Below the pieces are notes generated by a model that did not search any database, was not told the origin of the DNA, and worked only from the letters and a program-made list of their open reading frames with translations. A DNA stretch of 64,000 bases, taken from assembly GCA_020442385.1 (NCBI GenBank), contig JAGRKE010000011.1:21917-85916 (forward strand), written 5' to 3'. Made by a program: the position numbers and the translations under genes. Every line of letters begins with the position of its first letter. Within the stretch, counting starts at the first letter, position 1. Below, piece after piece: positions 43,829 to 52,029 of this stretch. This DNA comes from Alphaproteobacteria bacterium. GTDB lineage: Bacteria; Pseudomonadota; Alphaproteobacteria; Micavibrionales; Micavibrionaceae.

Positions 43829-44995
43829 TTATCCTGTTTTTTGCGCAAATTGACCGCGCAGCAATTCGGCATAAACATTCAATGTCTTGTCGCACATCTG
43901 CTCGCGCGTGAAATGCTCTGCAATATGGGCCATGGCCCGCGTGGCCAGCATCACCCGCTGATTGGGTGTCATTGCCATCACGCTCTCAATCGCATGTTTG
44001 AGTGCCATCGGGTCAGAATGCGGAACCAACCAGCCGGTTTGCCCGTGGATCACCGTTTCCTGAGCGCCGCCATGATCCGTGGCGATAATCGGGCGGCCCA
44101 TCGCTTGCGCTTCCACCGGGATGCGGCCAAAGCCTTCCGGGTCGGTGGAGGCCGACACAACGACCGAAGCCAGCATATAGGCCGCAGGCATGTCATTGCA
44201 GTGCTCAACAATGCGCACCTGTCCGCCCAGTCCCTTTTCCTCAATCGTAGCTTCCAGTTCCTTGCGGTATTCGTCGCGGCCCTGATCAGAGCCGATAATC
44301 ACGCAAAACAAATCTTTACGGCCCAAAAGGGCCATTGCCTCAATCAGAACATGATGCCCCTTCCAGCGCGTAATACGCCCGGGCAGCATAATAATGTTCG
44401 ATCCATCAGGAATGCGCCATTCGCTTGACAAGGCAATCATACGCTCGGGCGTGACTGTGGTTGGATGAAAGCGCTCCAGCTGGATGCCGCGGTGAATGAC
44501 CCGAATTTTCGAATCCGGCACGCGGTAGTGGTGGCGCAGATAATTGGCCACATAATTCGAAATCGCAATCACGCGCTCACCCTTGGCCATCACGCTGTTA
44601 TAGAGATGCTTGGCTCGCCCCCCGGTATTATAGGGCGCATGGGCGGTGGTCATAAAATGCGCGTCTGTCCCCTTGCAAGCTTGCCATGCGCTCCAGGCCG
44701 GGGCGCGGCTACGGGCATGGACAATATTCACCTGATATTCGCCAATCAACCGGCGCAGCTTTCTGGCGTTCTTGAGGATCATCAGCGGGTTTTTGCTATG
44801 GATAGGCATATCAATATGAATAGCCCCGATCCGGGCCAGCTCATGCACGCGGTCTCCACCATTAGAGACTACAATCGCCTTTGCACCGCTACGCACCAGC
44901 TCGGCGGCCACATCAATGCACCCCTGCTCCGCCCCGCCCGCGCTCAGCTCGGGAATAATCTGCATAACAACAGGAATATGATTTGAAAGGGACAT
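43829..44995 (-). CDS. glycosyltransferase family 4
   Basis: 388 residues. GT-B fold: N-terminal acceptor domain (VMQIIPELSAGGAEQGCIDVAAELV) and a C-terminal donor domain with the GT4 motif DPEGFGRIPVEAQAMGRPIIATDHGGAQETV. The EX7E-like acid residues E and E in that motif are present. Sugar donor unknown. It starts the operon with the family 9 enzyme, whose ATG comes 3 nt after its stop. GT9 plus GT4 suggests LPS core or surface glycan assembly. Confidence 0.9.
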   Translation of the reverse strand: MSLSNHIPVVMQIIPELSAGGAEQGCIDVAAELVRSGAKAIVVSNGGDRVHELARIGAIHIDMPIHSKNPLMILKNARKLRRLIGEYQVNIVHARSRAPAWSAWQACKGTDAHFMTTAHAPYNTGGRAKHLYNSVMAKGERVIAISNYVANYLRHHYRVPDSKIRVIHRGIQLERFHPTTVTPERMIALSSEWRIPDGSNIIMLPGRITRWKGHHVLIEAMALLGRKDLFCVIIGSDQGRDEYRKELEATIEEKGLGGQVRIVEHCNDMPAAYMLASVVVSASTDPEGFGRIPVEAQAMGRPIIATDHGGAQETVIHGQTGWLVPHSDPMALKHAIESVMAMTPNQRVMLATRAMAHIAEHFTREQMCDKTLNVYAELLRGQFAQKTG

Positions 44996-45069
44996 ACGGG
45001 AGAATCTTTATTGGTTGTTTCTTTACTCTATAGAGCGCGTTAGTCTAACATGCAAGCGGGAGAAAGACT

Positions 45070-45831
45070 ATGAGCGTTCAATATCTCGAGCGGGACAATA
45101 AACCAAAATTAGCCTACAGATATACCCCGGCCTCGGGTACGGGGAAATCCTTGCCCGTGGTTATATTTCTGGGCGGTTACCGTTCGGATATGGAGGGCAC
45201 AAAAGCCCAATATCTTGAGGCACAGTGCGCGGCGCGCGGACAGGGTTATATCCGATTTGATTATAGCGGTCACGGCCAATCCGAGGGCACATTTGATGAG
45301 GGTACAATCGGCATTTGGCTTGGTGATGCGCTCGATATTATAGAGCATATCGCTAGTGGCCCGGTAGTTCTGGTCGGCTCGTCCATGGGCGGCTGGATAG
45401 CGCTCTTGGTGGCGCGGGCGCGTCCGGCCATGGTGCATGCGCTGGTTGGCATTGCCGCCGCGCCGGATTTCACTGAGGATATTTATCGCCGCCTGAACGG
45501 CGCGCAAAGGCAAGAGCTGGAGGAAAACGGCATCGCCTATGTGCCCAATGATTACAGCGACGTGCCGTACGCTTTTACCAAGGCATTTTATGAGGAAGCC
45601 AAAGATCATCTTCTTTTGCACGAGATCCGCCATGTGAATTTTTCCATGCGCCTTATTCAGGGCGGGCAGGATAAGGACGTGCCCTGGCAAACCGCGACCC
45701 GTATTCAAGAGGCTTATGAAGGTGCGGAGCTGGATGTCGTGATTATCGAAGACGGCGATCACCGTCTTTCCCGGTCCGAAGACCTTGAGGTCATTGATAA
45801 AGAAATCAAAAGCGTGTCGGGAATTCTTTAA
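45070..45831 (+). CDS. alpha/beta hydrolase
   Basis: 253 residues. The serine elbow GSSMGGWIALL near residue 99 (GxSxG), the oxyanion region FLGGYRSDMEG, and a C-terminal GDHRLSRSEDLE with the catalytic His fit a lid-less esterase/lipase-type hydrolase. Cytoplasmic; no signal. GGGAGAAAG lies before the ATG. Substrate unknown. Confidence 0.87.
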   Translation: MSVQYLERDNKPKLAYRYTPASGTGKSLPVVIFLGGYRSDMEGTKAQYLEAQCAARGQGYIRFDYSGHGQSEGTFDEGTIGIWLGDALDIIEHIASGPVVLVGSSMGGWIALLVARARPAMVHALVGIAAAPDFTEDIYRRLNGAQRQELEENGIAYVPNDYSDVPYAFTKAFYEEAKDHLLLHEIRHVNFSMRLIQGGQDKDVPWQTATRIQEAYEGAELDVVIIEDGDHRLSRSEDLEVIDKEIKSVSGIL

Positions 45832-45840
45832 AAAGCCGCG

Positions 45841-46191
45841 TTAGCCTTTAAACGGGCCGACCTTCAAAAGCTTCAAAATAAATAGCAGCAGGAAATTCAC
45901 GCCCGCAAAGGCCAGCGCGACAAACAACGCCTTTTGCATCAGCAGCATTTTGATCATCTCCCAAGTTTGCGGATCAGAACTCTCTCGCACGCTCTCATAG
46001 CTTTCGCGTGCATAATGCGTCCAGATAAACCCCAGATCGGACAGGTAAGACATCAGCGGGCGCTCTCCACTTTGCATGGTCGCAATCAACTCGTTAAAAG
46101 AGCTGTTTTCCAGCAAAAGCGCAATATCATGCCCCAGTGCCAAAACGGCCGGGATCAGGACTAGAACAATATAAAAATGAACACCGCGCAT
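45841..46191 (-). CDS. small membrane protein with two predicted helices
   Basis: 116 residues. A hydrophobic N-terminal helix (FYIVLVLIPAVLALGHDIAL) and a C-terminal one (ALFVALAFAGVNFLLLFILKLL) flank a polar, acidic loop with a run of Glu/Ser residues. No signal cleavage site or recognised family. Possibly an inner-membrane accessory protein; gene stands alone between a hydrolase and the tRNA-Ser region. Confidence 0.6.
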   Translation of the reverse strand: MRGVHFYIVLVLIPAVLALGHDIALLLENSSFNELIATMQSGERPLMSYLSDLGFIWTHYARESYESVRESSDPQTWEMIKMLLMQKALFVALAFAGVNFLLLFILKLLKVGPFKG

Positions 46192-46332
46192 GAGTTTTTA
46201 TCTCCACCATTGAAATGAAACAATTCCGCGCGCTCAGTGTAGCAATATTTTCCGCGCGCTGATAGCCCATAGAGCTCTTGCACTTTCAGGGAGATAACGC
46301 TAGTCTGCGCTCCGATTGAGTTATCTCTTGAT

Positions 46333-46344
46333 GGTGTCGTGGCC
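46333..46344 (+). repeat. extra copy of the tRNA-Ser 5' end
   Basis: GGTGTCGTGGCC is identical to the first 12 nt of the tRNA gene at 46399 and lies 66 nt upstream. It is not followed by a D-loop. It looks like a truncated tRNA-Ser or recombination product. Confidence 0.6.
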
Positions 46345-46398
46345 CCGTTTGCGTCAGCAAACAAATCTTATTAATTATGAGGCCACGTAAACCGATTA

Positions 46399-46488
46399 GG
46401 TGTCGTGGCCGAGTGGCTGAAGGCGCACGCTTGGAAAGCGTGTATACGTTTACGCGTATCGTGGGTTCGAATCCCACCGACACCGCCA
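46399..46488 (+). tRNA. tRNA-Ser (anticodon GGA), CCA encoded
   Basis: A 90-nt tRNA with acceptor stem GGTGTCG/CGACACC, discriminator G and templated CCA. The anticodon stem CACGC/GCGTG has loop TTGGAAA, giving anticodon GGA (46433-46435), which reads UCC and UCU. A long variable arm (ATACG...CGTAT) identifies the class II serine type. The T-arm is GTGGGTTCGAATCCCAC. Partial copies of both gene ends are nearby. Confidence 0.97.
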
Positions 46489-46500
46489 TTTTTCCTCTTA

Positions 46501-46581
46501 TATATCCAAATTTACAGCGTTACTCGTCACTGACGTAGGCTTCCTACGCGGCGCTCCTCGTGCCTTGTAAATTTGGATATA
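46501..46581 (-). repeat. dispersed hairpin repeat, copy B
   Basis: A 16-bp perfect inverted repeat, TATATCCAAATTTACA (46501-46516) with TGTAAATTTGGATATA (46566-46581), bounds a core. On the minus strand the core reads AAGGCACGAGGAGCG, then a CGCGTAG/CTACG inner hairpin and GTGACGA. It matches copy A (2277-2356) in the core but has other arms. It begins 12 nt after the tRNA CCA. Confidence 0.8.
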
Positions 46582-46708
46582 GTAAGGGAAAAATTTTGGA
46601 GATGAGTATTCGAACCCGGTTCGACAATAAGCTTAATGAGGCCGGAAGAATGACGGGCGAATTTAGCGTTTGCCACTTTGGCAGGGGCGTTAGCCCCGCA
46701 CCAAAGAC

Positions 46709-46727
46709 ATCCCACCGACACCGCCAT
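46709..46727 (+). repeat. 19-bp direct repeat of the tRNA-Ser 3' end (att-like)
   Basis: ATCCCACCGACACCGCCAT is identical to the tRNA 3' end at 46471-46489 and lies 238 nt downstream. Integrases commonly use such tRNA 3' sequences as attachment sites. The stretch between (46490-46708) holds copy B of the hairpin repeat and no credible gene. Confidence 0.75.
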
Positions 46728-46853
46728 AATCTTTCATGCCCCCACTAATTTTCATAAAATTTTAAACATTTTTCGCTAGCATGAAAGTGTAAGGTTGCGA
46801 AAAAAGCCTCCTTGCTTTTGATAAAAAACATTAAAAAACAATAACTTATTTTT

Positions 46854-47561
46854 ATGGCGGGTTTAAAAATGCAGAATTCAAACATTCAAGACAATCTCGT
46901 AGAAAAAACAACAGAAGCTGCACATCTTTTGCAGGTTGCAGAGTCTGAAGGCTTAGATCATTTCGAGGTCGCGATGGTGGGTACGCAAGAGCAGCCACTT
47001 TACGAACCCAACAATGCTGATGAAGCGATGGTTCAATATGAATCTAAACCTCTAGAAGTTTCTGAGATTGTTTCAGGGGCAGAAGATTTTGGTTTGGAAG
47101 GCCTTCTGCAAACGGCTGAAGAATTTACAGCTCCGCAAAGCAATGGCTTTGAAGGTGGTGAATTGTTGGATATTGAAATTGCCCATATTCTTGAATTTGC
47201 TGTTTTGGGCAAGGATAAAAACTTCGAAACCTTGAGCGATAGCTTCATTCCTGAAGGTGCGCTTGGTGCGATCGACACAAGTTACGACCACGAAACAGAC
47301 AATATTGAGATCAAAGATTTCAGCCTGAGATTTGACGATACAAATGACGATTCTGTTGATGTGCTCCACTCATATGGACCTCTTTCTATGAATGCTCACG
47401 AAGCTGTTGCTGCTGAAATTGAAGGCGGCGGTGGCGGCGGCGGCGGCGGTGGTGGTGGCGGTGGCGGTTTTGAAATCGTCATGCCTATTGACCCAATTGG
47501 TCCTGGCGCAGGTGGTCCTGGCGGCGGCGTTGGTGTCCTCGAGCTTGCTGCTGTTCTCTAA
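46854..47561 (+). CDS. acidic protein with a 15-glycine tract
   Basis: 235 residues, strongly acidic. The first half is helical (VEKTTEAAHLLQVAESEGLDHFEVA) and the second is poor in basic residues; a run of 15 glycines, all GGC/GGT codons, precedes a second Gly/Pro-rich stretch and a hydrophobic tail ending LELAAVL. No signal peptide at the N-terminus. The composition resembles surface or secreted low-complexity proteins. It could be a repeat-tolerant surface protein, but this is an inference. It lies next to the tRNA scar and is followed by an intrinsic terminator. Confidence 0.6.
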   Translation: MAGLKMQNSNIQDNLVEKTTEAAHLLQVAESEGLDHFEVAMVGTQEQPLYEPNNADEAMVQYESKPLEVSEIVSGAEDFGLEGLLQTAEEFTAPQSNGFEGGELLDIEIAHILEFAVLGKDKNFETLSDSFIPEGALGAIDTSYDHETDNIEIKDFSLRFDDTNDDSVDVLHSYGPLSMNAHEAVAAEIEGGGGGGGGGGGGGGGFEIVMPIDPIGPGAGGPGGGVGVLELAAVL

Positions 47562-47586
47562 GCCATCACGTTTGAAATTCAAGAAA

Positions 47587-47617
47587 AGAGCCTCAGAATT
47601 TGAGGCTCTTTGTTTTT
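47587..47617. terminator. intrinsic terminator
   Basis: AGAGCCTCA, a five-base loop, TGAGGCTCT and then TTGTTTTT. It follows the acidic gene and overlaps the 3' side of uup, which runs from the other strand and ends at 47619. Confidence 0.88.
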
Positions 47618-47618
47618 G

Positions 47619-49478
47619 CTAAGCGTCAATCTCGGTTTTCATCTCTTCCAGTTCCAGCCAGCGATTTTCGTAGCGTTCCAATTTTACTTGTTCTTCGCTT
47701 AGGGCTTTCGTCGCTTCGTGAAATCCGTCCGGGTCGCGCGTATAAAAATCCACATCAGACAATTGTTCTGACAGGGTCGCGATTTCTTTTTCGCTGCGCT
47801 CGATTTTTCCGGGCAGTAATTTAAGCTCGCGCTCCAGTTTATAGGTCAGGCGTTTTCGTGTTTGATTTTGGGGCGCTTTCGGTTTTTCGACCGGCGCGGT
47901 GTGCTTTTCTATCGGCCTTACGGCTGCTATCTCTTGCGGTGATTCTTCAGCGGCCTGCTCCTTTTTCATCTCCAGATAATCACTATAGCCGCCAATTACG
48001 GCTTCAATTTTTCCATCGCCTTCAAAGGCAAGGATCTTGGTCACAGTTTGATCGAGAAAATCACGGTCGTGAGAGACCACAATCAACGTACCGGGATAAT
48101 GCGAGAGAATTTCCTCGAGCATGTCCAATGTCTCCATATCCAGATCATTGGTCGGCTCATCCAGAATTAGGCAGCTTTTCGGATCGGCCAGAATTTTAGC
48201 CAGCATCAGGCGGTTTTTTTGCCCGCCGGAGAGCTGTGAAACCTTGTCTTGCGCGCGCGCGGGATCGAACATGAAATCTTTCAAATACCCGCAGACATGG
48301 CGCTGCTTGCCCATCACATTGATGTAATCTCCACCACCGGGCGAAAGCGTTTTCTTGAGCGTATCTGTGGGGTCAAGGTCGCTGCGCTTTTGATCGAAGT
48401 AGGAAAACTCCAGTTCTTTACGGGTTTTTACGCTGCCTTCATCCGGCTCTAATTCACCCAGCAGCAATTTTAAAAACGTTGTTTTTCCCGATCCGTTTTT
48501 GCCCAAAATTCCAATGCGGTCACCGCGCACAATGCGCATTGAAAATTTATTCAAGATTGTGATGTCTCTCTCATCGTCCGTGAAATTTTTTGAAACGTTA
48601 TAAAACTCACCGACGACTTTGGCGTGGCTATCGATGTTTTTAATCGGCTCGATTTTGATTTTCTGTGTGGCGCGCCGGAAGGATGACTCATCGGCCTTCA
48701 GCTTCGCGCGCATTTCTTTGACCTGTTCGAGGCGACGAACATTGCGCTTTACGCGCGCTTTCACGCCGCGGCTGGCCCAGGCAACCTCAAGGCCTACTGT
48801 CTGCTTGCGGTTTTTAAGCTCACGCTCTTCTTGCTCTAAAAGATCGGTTGACCATTCATCAAAATATTTGAATCCGCGCGGCGAAACTTTCAACTTTCCC
48901 CGGTCCAGCCAGAACACTTGATTGGTGATATTGGATAGAAAAGTTTTGTCGTGTGAAATGCACAAAAGCGTGCCGCGATAAGCGTTCAAATAATCTTCCA
49001 ACCATTCAATTGCTTCCAGATCCAAATGGTTGGTTGGTTCATCCAGCAGCAAGATATCCGGCTCTTCTACCAGCGCCCTTGCAAGCCCTGCGCGGCGCAC
49101 CTGCCCGCCGGACAGGTTGGTCATCTTCGCTTTGACATCCAGCTCCAAGGCTTCGGCCACGATATCGACCTTATAGGCATGCAGGTCGCGCTCCTCATCT
49201 TTAATTTCCTCAAAGATAAAGTCAAAAACGGTTTCATCTTTGGGCACGATATCCTGATGCAAATACCCGATAGTTAGGCCGGGATTTTCCCATCTCTCTC
49301 CATCATCCAATTCCTGCACGCCGGTGATGATATTCATCAGCGTCGATTTGCCCGCACCGTTTTTACCAACCAGCGCGATGCGGCTTCTCTCATGGATATT
49401 AAATTCCAGCCCCTCGAAAACGGGCTTTTCGGAATAGCGCACCATGGCGTCTTTAACGGAGAGAAGAAGACTCGACAT
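47619..49478 (-). CDS. uup: ABC-F family ATPase Uup
   Basis: 619 residues with two nucleotide-binding domains, each with Walker A (GKNGAGKST at about residue 37, GKNGSGKTT at about 325), a signature (LSGGQ, twice) and a Walker B with ILDEPTN-type sequence. The charged linker between the domains and a C-terminal coiled-coil (RKRLTYKLERELKLLPGKIER onward) are features of Uup. ABC-F proteins act on ribosomes or in replication/precise excision of transposons rather than as transporters. Translation starts directly at the stop of the ArsC-like gene. Confidence 0.92.
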   Translation of the reverse strand: MSSLLLSVKDAMVRYSEKPVFEGLEFNIHERSRIALVGKNGAGKSTLMNIITGVQELDDGERWENPGLTIGYLHQDIVPKDETVFDFIFEEIKDEERDLHAYKVDIVAEALELDVKAKMTNLSGGQVRRAGLARALVEEPDILLLDEPTNHLDLEAIEWLEDYLNAYRGTLLCISHDKTFLSNITNQVFWLDRGKLKVSPRGFKYFDEWSTDLLEQEERELKNRKQTVGLEVAWASRGVKARVKRNVRRLEQVKEMRAKLKADESSFRRATQKIKIEPIKNIDSHAKVVGEFYNVSKNFTDDERDITILNKFSMRIVRGDRIGILGKNGSGKTTFLKLLLGELEPDEGSVKTRKELEFSYFDQKRSDLDPTDTLKKTLSPGGGDYINVMGKQRHVCGYLKDFMFDPARAQDKVSQLSGGQKNRLMLAKILADPKSCLILDEPTNDLDMETLDMLEEILSHYPGTLIVVSHDRDFLDQTVTKILAFEGDGKIEAVIGGYSDYLEMKKEQAAEESPQEIAAVRPIEKHTAPVEKPKAPQNQTRKRLTYKLERELKLLPGKIERSEKEIATLSEQLSDVDFYTRDPDGFHEATKALSEEQVKLERYENRWLELEEMKTEIDA

Positions 49479-49819
49479 TAGAAAATTTCGCTATAATCCT
49501 GCTGAGAAAATCCGAGATAGATTTCTTTACCATGAACAAGAAGGGGGCGCTTCACAATCGATGGATTATCCATCGCCACTTCAATCGCGCCCGTTTCGTC
49601 CATATTTTCTTTTACATTTTCCGGCAGCTTTTTCCATGTTGTGCCGCGGCGGTTAATCACATTTTCCCAACCATGCTCGGCGATCGCGGCGCGCAAGACA
49701 TCCTCATTCGCACCGTCTTTTTTATAGTCATGGAAAATGTAATTCACGCCGTTTTCCTCTAGCCACGTGAAGGCCTTCTTCATCGTGTCACAATTTTTAA
49801 TGCCGTAAATTTTTGTCAT
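49478..49819 (-). CDS. yffB: ArsC/Spx-like reductase family (YffB type)
   Basis: 113 residues, thioredoxin fold: IYGIKNCDTMKKAFTWLEE is the family start, and Cys10 with Asp/Thr matches the single-cysteine YffB subgroup (CxxT rather than CxxC). VINRRGTTWKKLPE is the conserved second segment. It may act as a glutathione-dependent reductase. Its stop shares one base with the ATG of uup, so both are co-translated. A MITE-like inverted repeat lies just upstream of it. Confidence 0.9.
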   Translation of the reverse strand: MTKIYGIKNCDTMKKAFTWLEENGVNYIFHDYKKDGANEDVLRAAIAEHGWENVINRRGTTWKKLPENVKENMDETGAIEVAMDNPSIVKRPLLVHGKEIYLGFSQQDYSEIF

Positions 49820-49833
49820 GTCATTTCCTTTTT

Positions 49834-49916
49834 GTCATCCCGACCGACTGTAAAGGAGTGGAGGGATCTTCAATTTTAATCACCTTATCAGATCCCTCGG
49901 CTTCGCTCGGGATGAC
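49834..49916. mobile_element. MITE-like inverted repeat
   Basis: The outer arms GTCATCCCGA (49834-49843) and TCGGGATGAC (49907-49916) are perfectly complementary. An inner pair GAGGGATCT (49861-49869) and AGATCCCTC (49890-49898) is nested within. This resembles short non-autonomous dispersed elements of other alphaproteobacteria. No transposase is present. It ends 14 nt before the next stop codon. Confidence 0.65.
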
Positions 49917-49929
49917 GTTGGTGGGCTTT

Positions 49930-51120
49930 TTATACATTCTGCCCGGCAACATAGCCCGAAGACCACGCCCATTGAAAGTTAAAGCCGCCCAGATGTCCGG
50001 TGACATCCACAACCTCGCCGATGAAATACAGGCCGGGCACATTTTTCGCCTCCATGGTCTTGGAGGACAGCTCATTCGTATCCACCCCTTGGCGCGTCAC
50101 CTCGGCGGTGCGGTATCCTTCGGTTCCGGCGGGTTTTACGCGCCAGTCATTCACTGCGCGCGCCAGCGCTTCCAGCTTTTTATCCGGCAAATCGCCAAGA
50201 CGCCCTTTGATGCCTTCGGCCACGCAAATGCTTTCGGCTAGACGGCTCGGTACAATATGCGAGAGTGCGGTTTGAATATCCTGCTTGCCGTTTTCATGTT
50301 TGCGGGCTTTGAAAAATTCGAACATGTTTGTATCCGGCGCAAGGTTCACCGCGATCTCATCACCCTCGCGCCAATAGGATGAGATTTGCAAAATCGACGG
50401 GCCGCTTAGACCGCGATGGGTGAAGAGCAGCCCTTCGCGAAAGGACTGCTTCCCGCATGAGACAATTGCATCTACCGACAGACCGCTCAGAGATTTACAA
50501 CGCTCAAGCAGTACAGCCTGAAACGTAAAAGGCACAAGGGCGGGATAGGTATCCAAAACCTTGAGGCCAAATTGCAGGGCGATGTCATAGCCAAAACGCG
50601 TTGCGCCGATTTTGGGGATCGACAACCCGCCTGTGGCAATCACCAAGGAACGGCAGCGTGCATCACCCAGACTGGTGGACAGGCTATAGCCGCCGCCCTC
50701 AATCGCCGCAACGCTATAGACGGTTGTTTCCTTGCTGTAGCGAACGCCCGCATCCTCACATTCTTTCAGCAGCATATCGATAATCTGCTGCGCCGATTCA
50801 TCGCAAAACAACTGGCCCAGCGTTTTCTCGTGATAGGCGATGCCGTGCTTTTCAACCAGTGCGATAAAGTCGCGCGGCGTGTATTGGCTCAGCGCGGATT
50901 TGCAAAAATGCGGGTTGCCAGACACAAAGGTTTCCGGGCGCGTATTGATATTGGTGAAATTGCACCGCCCGCCGCCGGAGATGCGAATTTTCTCGGCTGT
51001 CTTTGCGGCATGATCAACCAGCCAGACGCTGCGCCCGCGCTTGCCCGCTTCGATCGCGCACATCAGTCCGGCCGCACCTGCGCCGATTACGATCACATCA
51101 TATTCCCGTTTATTCTTCAT
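49930..51120 (-). CDS. NAD(P)/FAD-dependent oxidoreductase (HI0933/BaiN-like)
   Basis: 396 residues. FAD-binding GAGAAGLMCAIEAGKRG near the N-terminus, then ISGGGRCNFTNIN, the characteristic HI0933 family motif, and a C-terminal GLYFIGEVVDVTGHLGGFNFQWAWSSG. The family was named from HI0933; BaiN acts on bile acids, but most members have unknown reducing substrates. The end lies near the MITE-like repeat. Confidence 0.9.
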   Translation of the reverse strand: MKNKREYDVIVIGAGAAGLMCAIEAGKRGRSVWLVDHAAKTAEKIRISGGGRCNFTNINTRPETFVSGNPHFCKSALSQYTPRDFIALVEKHGIAYHEKTLGQLFCDESAQQIIDMLLKECEDAGVRYSKETTVYSVAAIEGGGYSLSTSLGDARCRSLVIATGGLSIPKIGATRFGYDIALQFGLKVLDTYPALVPFTFQAVLLERCKSLSGLSVDAIVSCGKQSFREGLLFTHRGLSGPSILQISSYWREGDEIAVNLAPDTNMFEFFKARKHENGKQDIQTALSHIVPSRLAESICVAEGIKGRLGDLPDKKLEALARAVNDWRVKPAGTEGYRTAEVTRQGVDTNELSSKTMEAKNVPGLYFIGEVVDVTGHLGGFNFQWAWSSGYVAGQNV

Positions 51121-51143
51121 GCGCTGGGTTGTAGCATAAAAAA

Positions 51144-51383
51144 ATGGATTGGGTGGTTTATATTTTGAAATGCGCGGACCAGACGCTTTACACCGGCATC
51201 ACGAATGATTTTGCCAAGCGCCTGACCGCCCATGAGAATGGCAGCGGCGCAAAATACACAAAAGGGCGCGGTCCGTTCGAAGTTGTCTTTCAGGAAAAAT
51301 TTAAAACCCGCAGCGCGGCTTCAAAACGGGAATACGAAATCAAACGTCTGAGCCGTGAAGAGAAGCTGTCTTTAATCGCTTAA
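51144..51383 (+). CDS. GIY-YIG nuclease family protein
   Basis: 79 residues, single domain. VVYILKCADQTLYTGITND gives the GIY-YIG strands (YIL...YTG), followed by RLTAHENGSGAKYTKGRGPF with the catalytic Arg, and KREYEIKRLSREEK with Glu as metal ligand. This is the short UPF0213-like form. Role unknown in vivo; some DNA nicking has been proposed for relatives. It is divergent from the flavoprotein and convergent with slyX. Confidence 0.9.
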   Translation: MDWVVYILKCADQTLYTGITNDFAKRLTAHENGSGAKYTKGRGPFEVVFQEKFKTRSAASKREYEIKRLSREEKLSLIA

Positions 51384-51604
51384 TAATGCGGTGGCTTATC
51401 ACGCGCGGCCATTTCACTGACCGAGGCGGGCGCGTCCTTACCCTCTTGCAGATCATCTTTGAGCGCCTCCACCTTGCCCTCAAGTGTGCGGATATAGGCC
51501 TTCAGCGCTTCAATATCTTTGCCTTGCTTGAAAACAATATCGCTCAGATCTTGAATCTCTTTATCCTGATGCGCGATTTTTTCTTCTATTTTATCGATGC
51601 TCAT
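51380..51604 (-). CDS. slyX: SlyX family protein
   Basis: 74 residues, entirely a coiled coil (IEEKIAHQDKEIQDLSDIVF, heptads) and ending with the conserved SlyX tail PPHY. Start 51604 chosen because upstream frame residues up to 51778 are not SlyX-like. Function unresolved in the family. The stop overlaps the GIY-YIG stop by 4 nt. Confidence 0.88.
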   Translation of the reverse strand: MSIDKIEEKIAHQDKEIQDLSDIVFKQGKDIEALKAYIRTLEGKVEALKDDLQEGKDAPASVSEMAARDKPPHY

Positions 51605-51642
51605 GGGCTGCTTATAACGCCGGGGCGCCTCTTGGGCAAACA

Positions 51643-51675
51643 AAAACCGAATGAGAGAGTCTCCCATTCGGTTTT
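51643..51675 (-). terminator. intrinsic terminator of the DUF5679 gene
   Basis: AAAACCGAATG and CATTCGGTTTT form an 11-bp stem with an 11-nt loop; on the minus strand the right side is followed by T residues. It lies between the DUF5679 stop and slyX. Confidence 0.8.
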
Positions 51676-51699
51676 CATCAAATATGGCGGTTACATTCT

Positions 51700-51891
51700 C
51701 TAACCGGCAGGAACACCGCTGGCCATGGCCGCTTTCGCTTTTGCTTCCGACATGATGGAACACACGGTCGTGCCGCACTTACCATGCTTGCCTTTGGCCA
51801 TATAGCCGCCTTTTTTCGTTTTGTGAATGGCCGCGCCCTGAAGCTCGACATTTTTTTCCTTACATTTCACACAATATCCTGTGATTGCCAT
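51700..51891 (-). CDS. DUF5679-like small zinc-ribbon-type protein
   Basis: 63 residues. A CxxC-like pair GYCVKCKEKNVELQ near the start and CGTTVC near residue 39-44 form a possible zinc site, with the basic AAIHKTKKGGYMAKGKHGKC between. This fits the DUF5679 pattern. The gene has an excellent AGGAGG six nt before ATG, a TATAAT at 51918-51923 on the minus strand, and a terminator, so it is a compact, well expressed unit. Function unknown; perhaps a nucleic-acid or ribosome-associated protein. Confidence 0.8.
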   Translation of the reverse strand: MAITGYCVKCKEKNVELQGAAIHKTKKGGYMAKGKHGKCGTTVCSIMSEAKAKAAMASGVPAG

Positions 51892-52029
51892 GAGGGACCT
51901 CCTTTTCGGATAATAAAATTATAATCCATTCTTTACTTACGACATAATTGTATCACCTTTGACCGCCTGGCCCTAACCATAATAAGAGGCGGTGTGAATA
52001 AGGGAATATTTTTGTTTTAAATCAGAGGT

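Noticed and set aside
46286..46748. short frames across the tRNA-Ser region on both strands
   Set aside because: They are translations of the tRNA gene, its partial copies and the hairpin repeat, not proteins.
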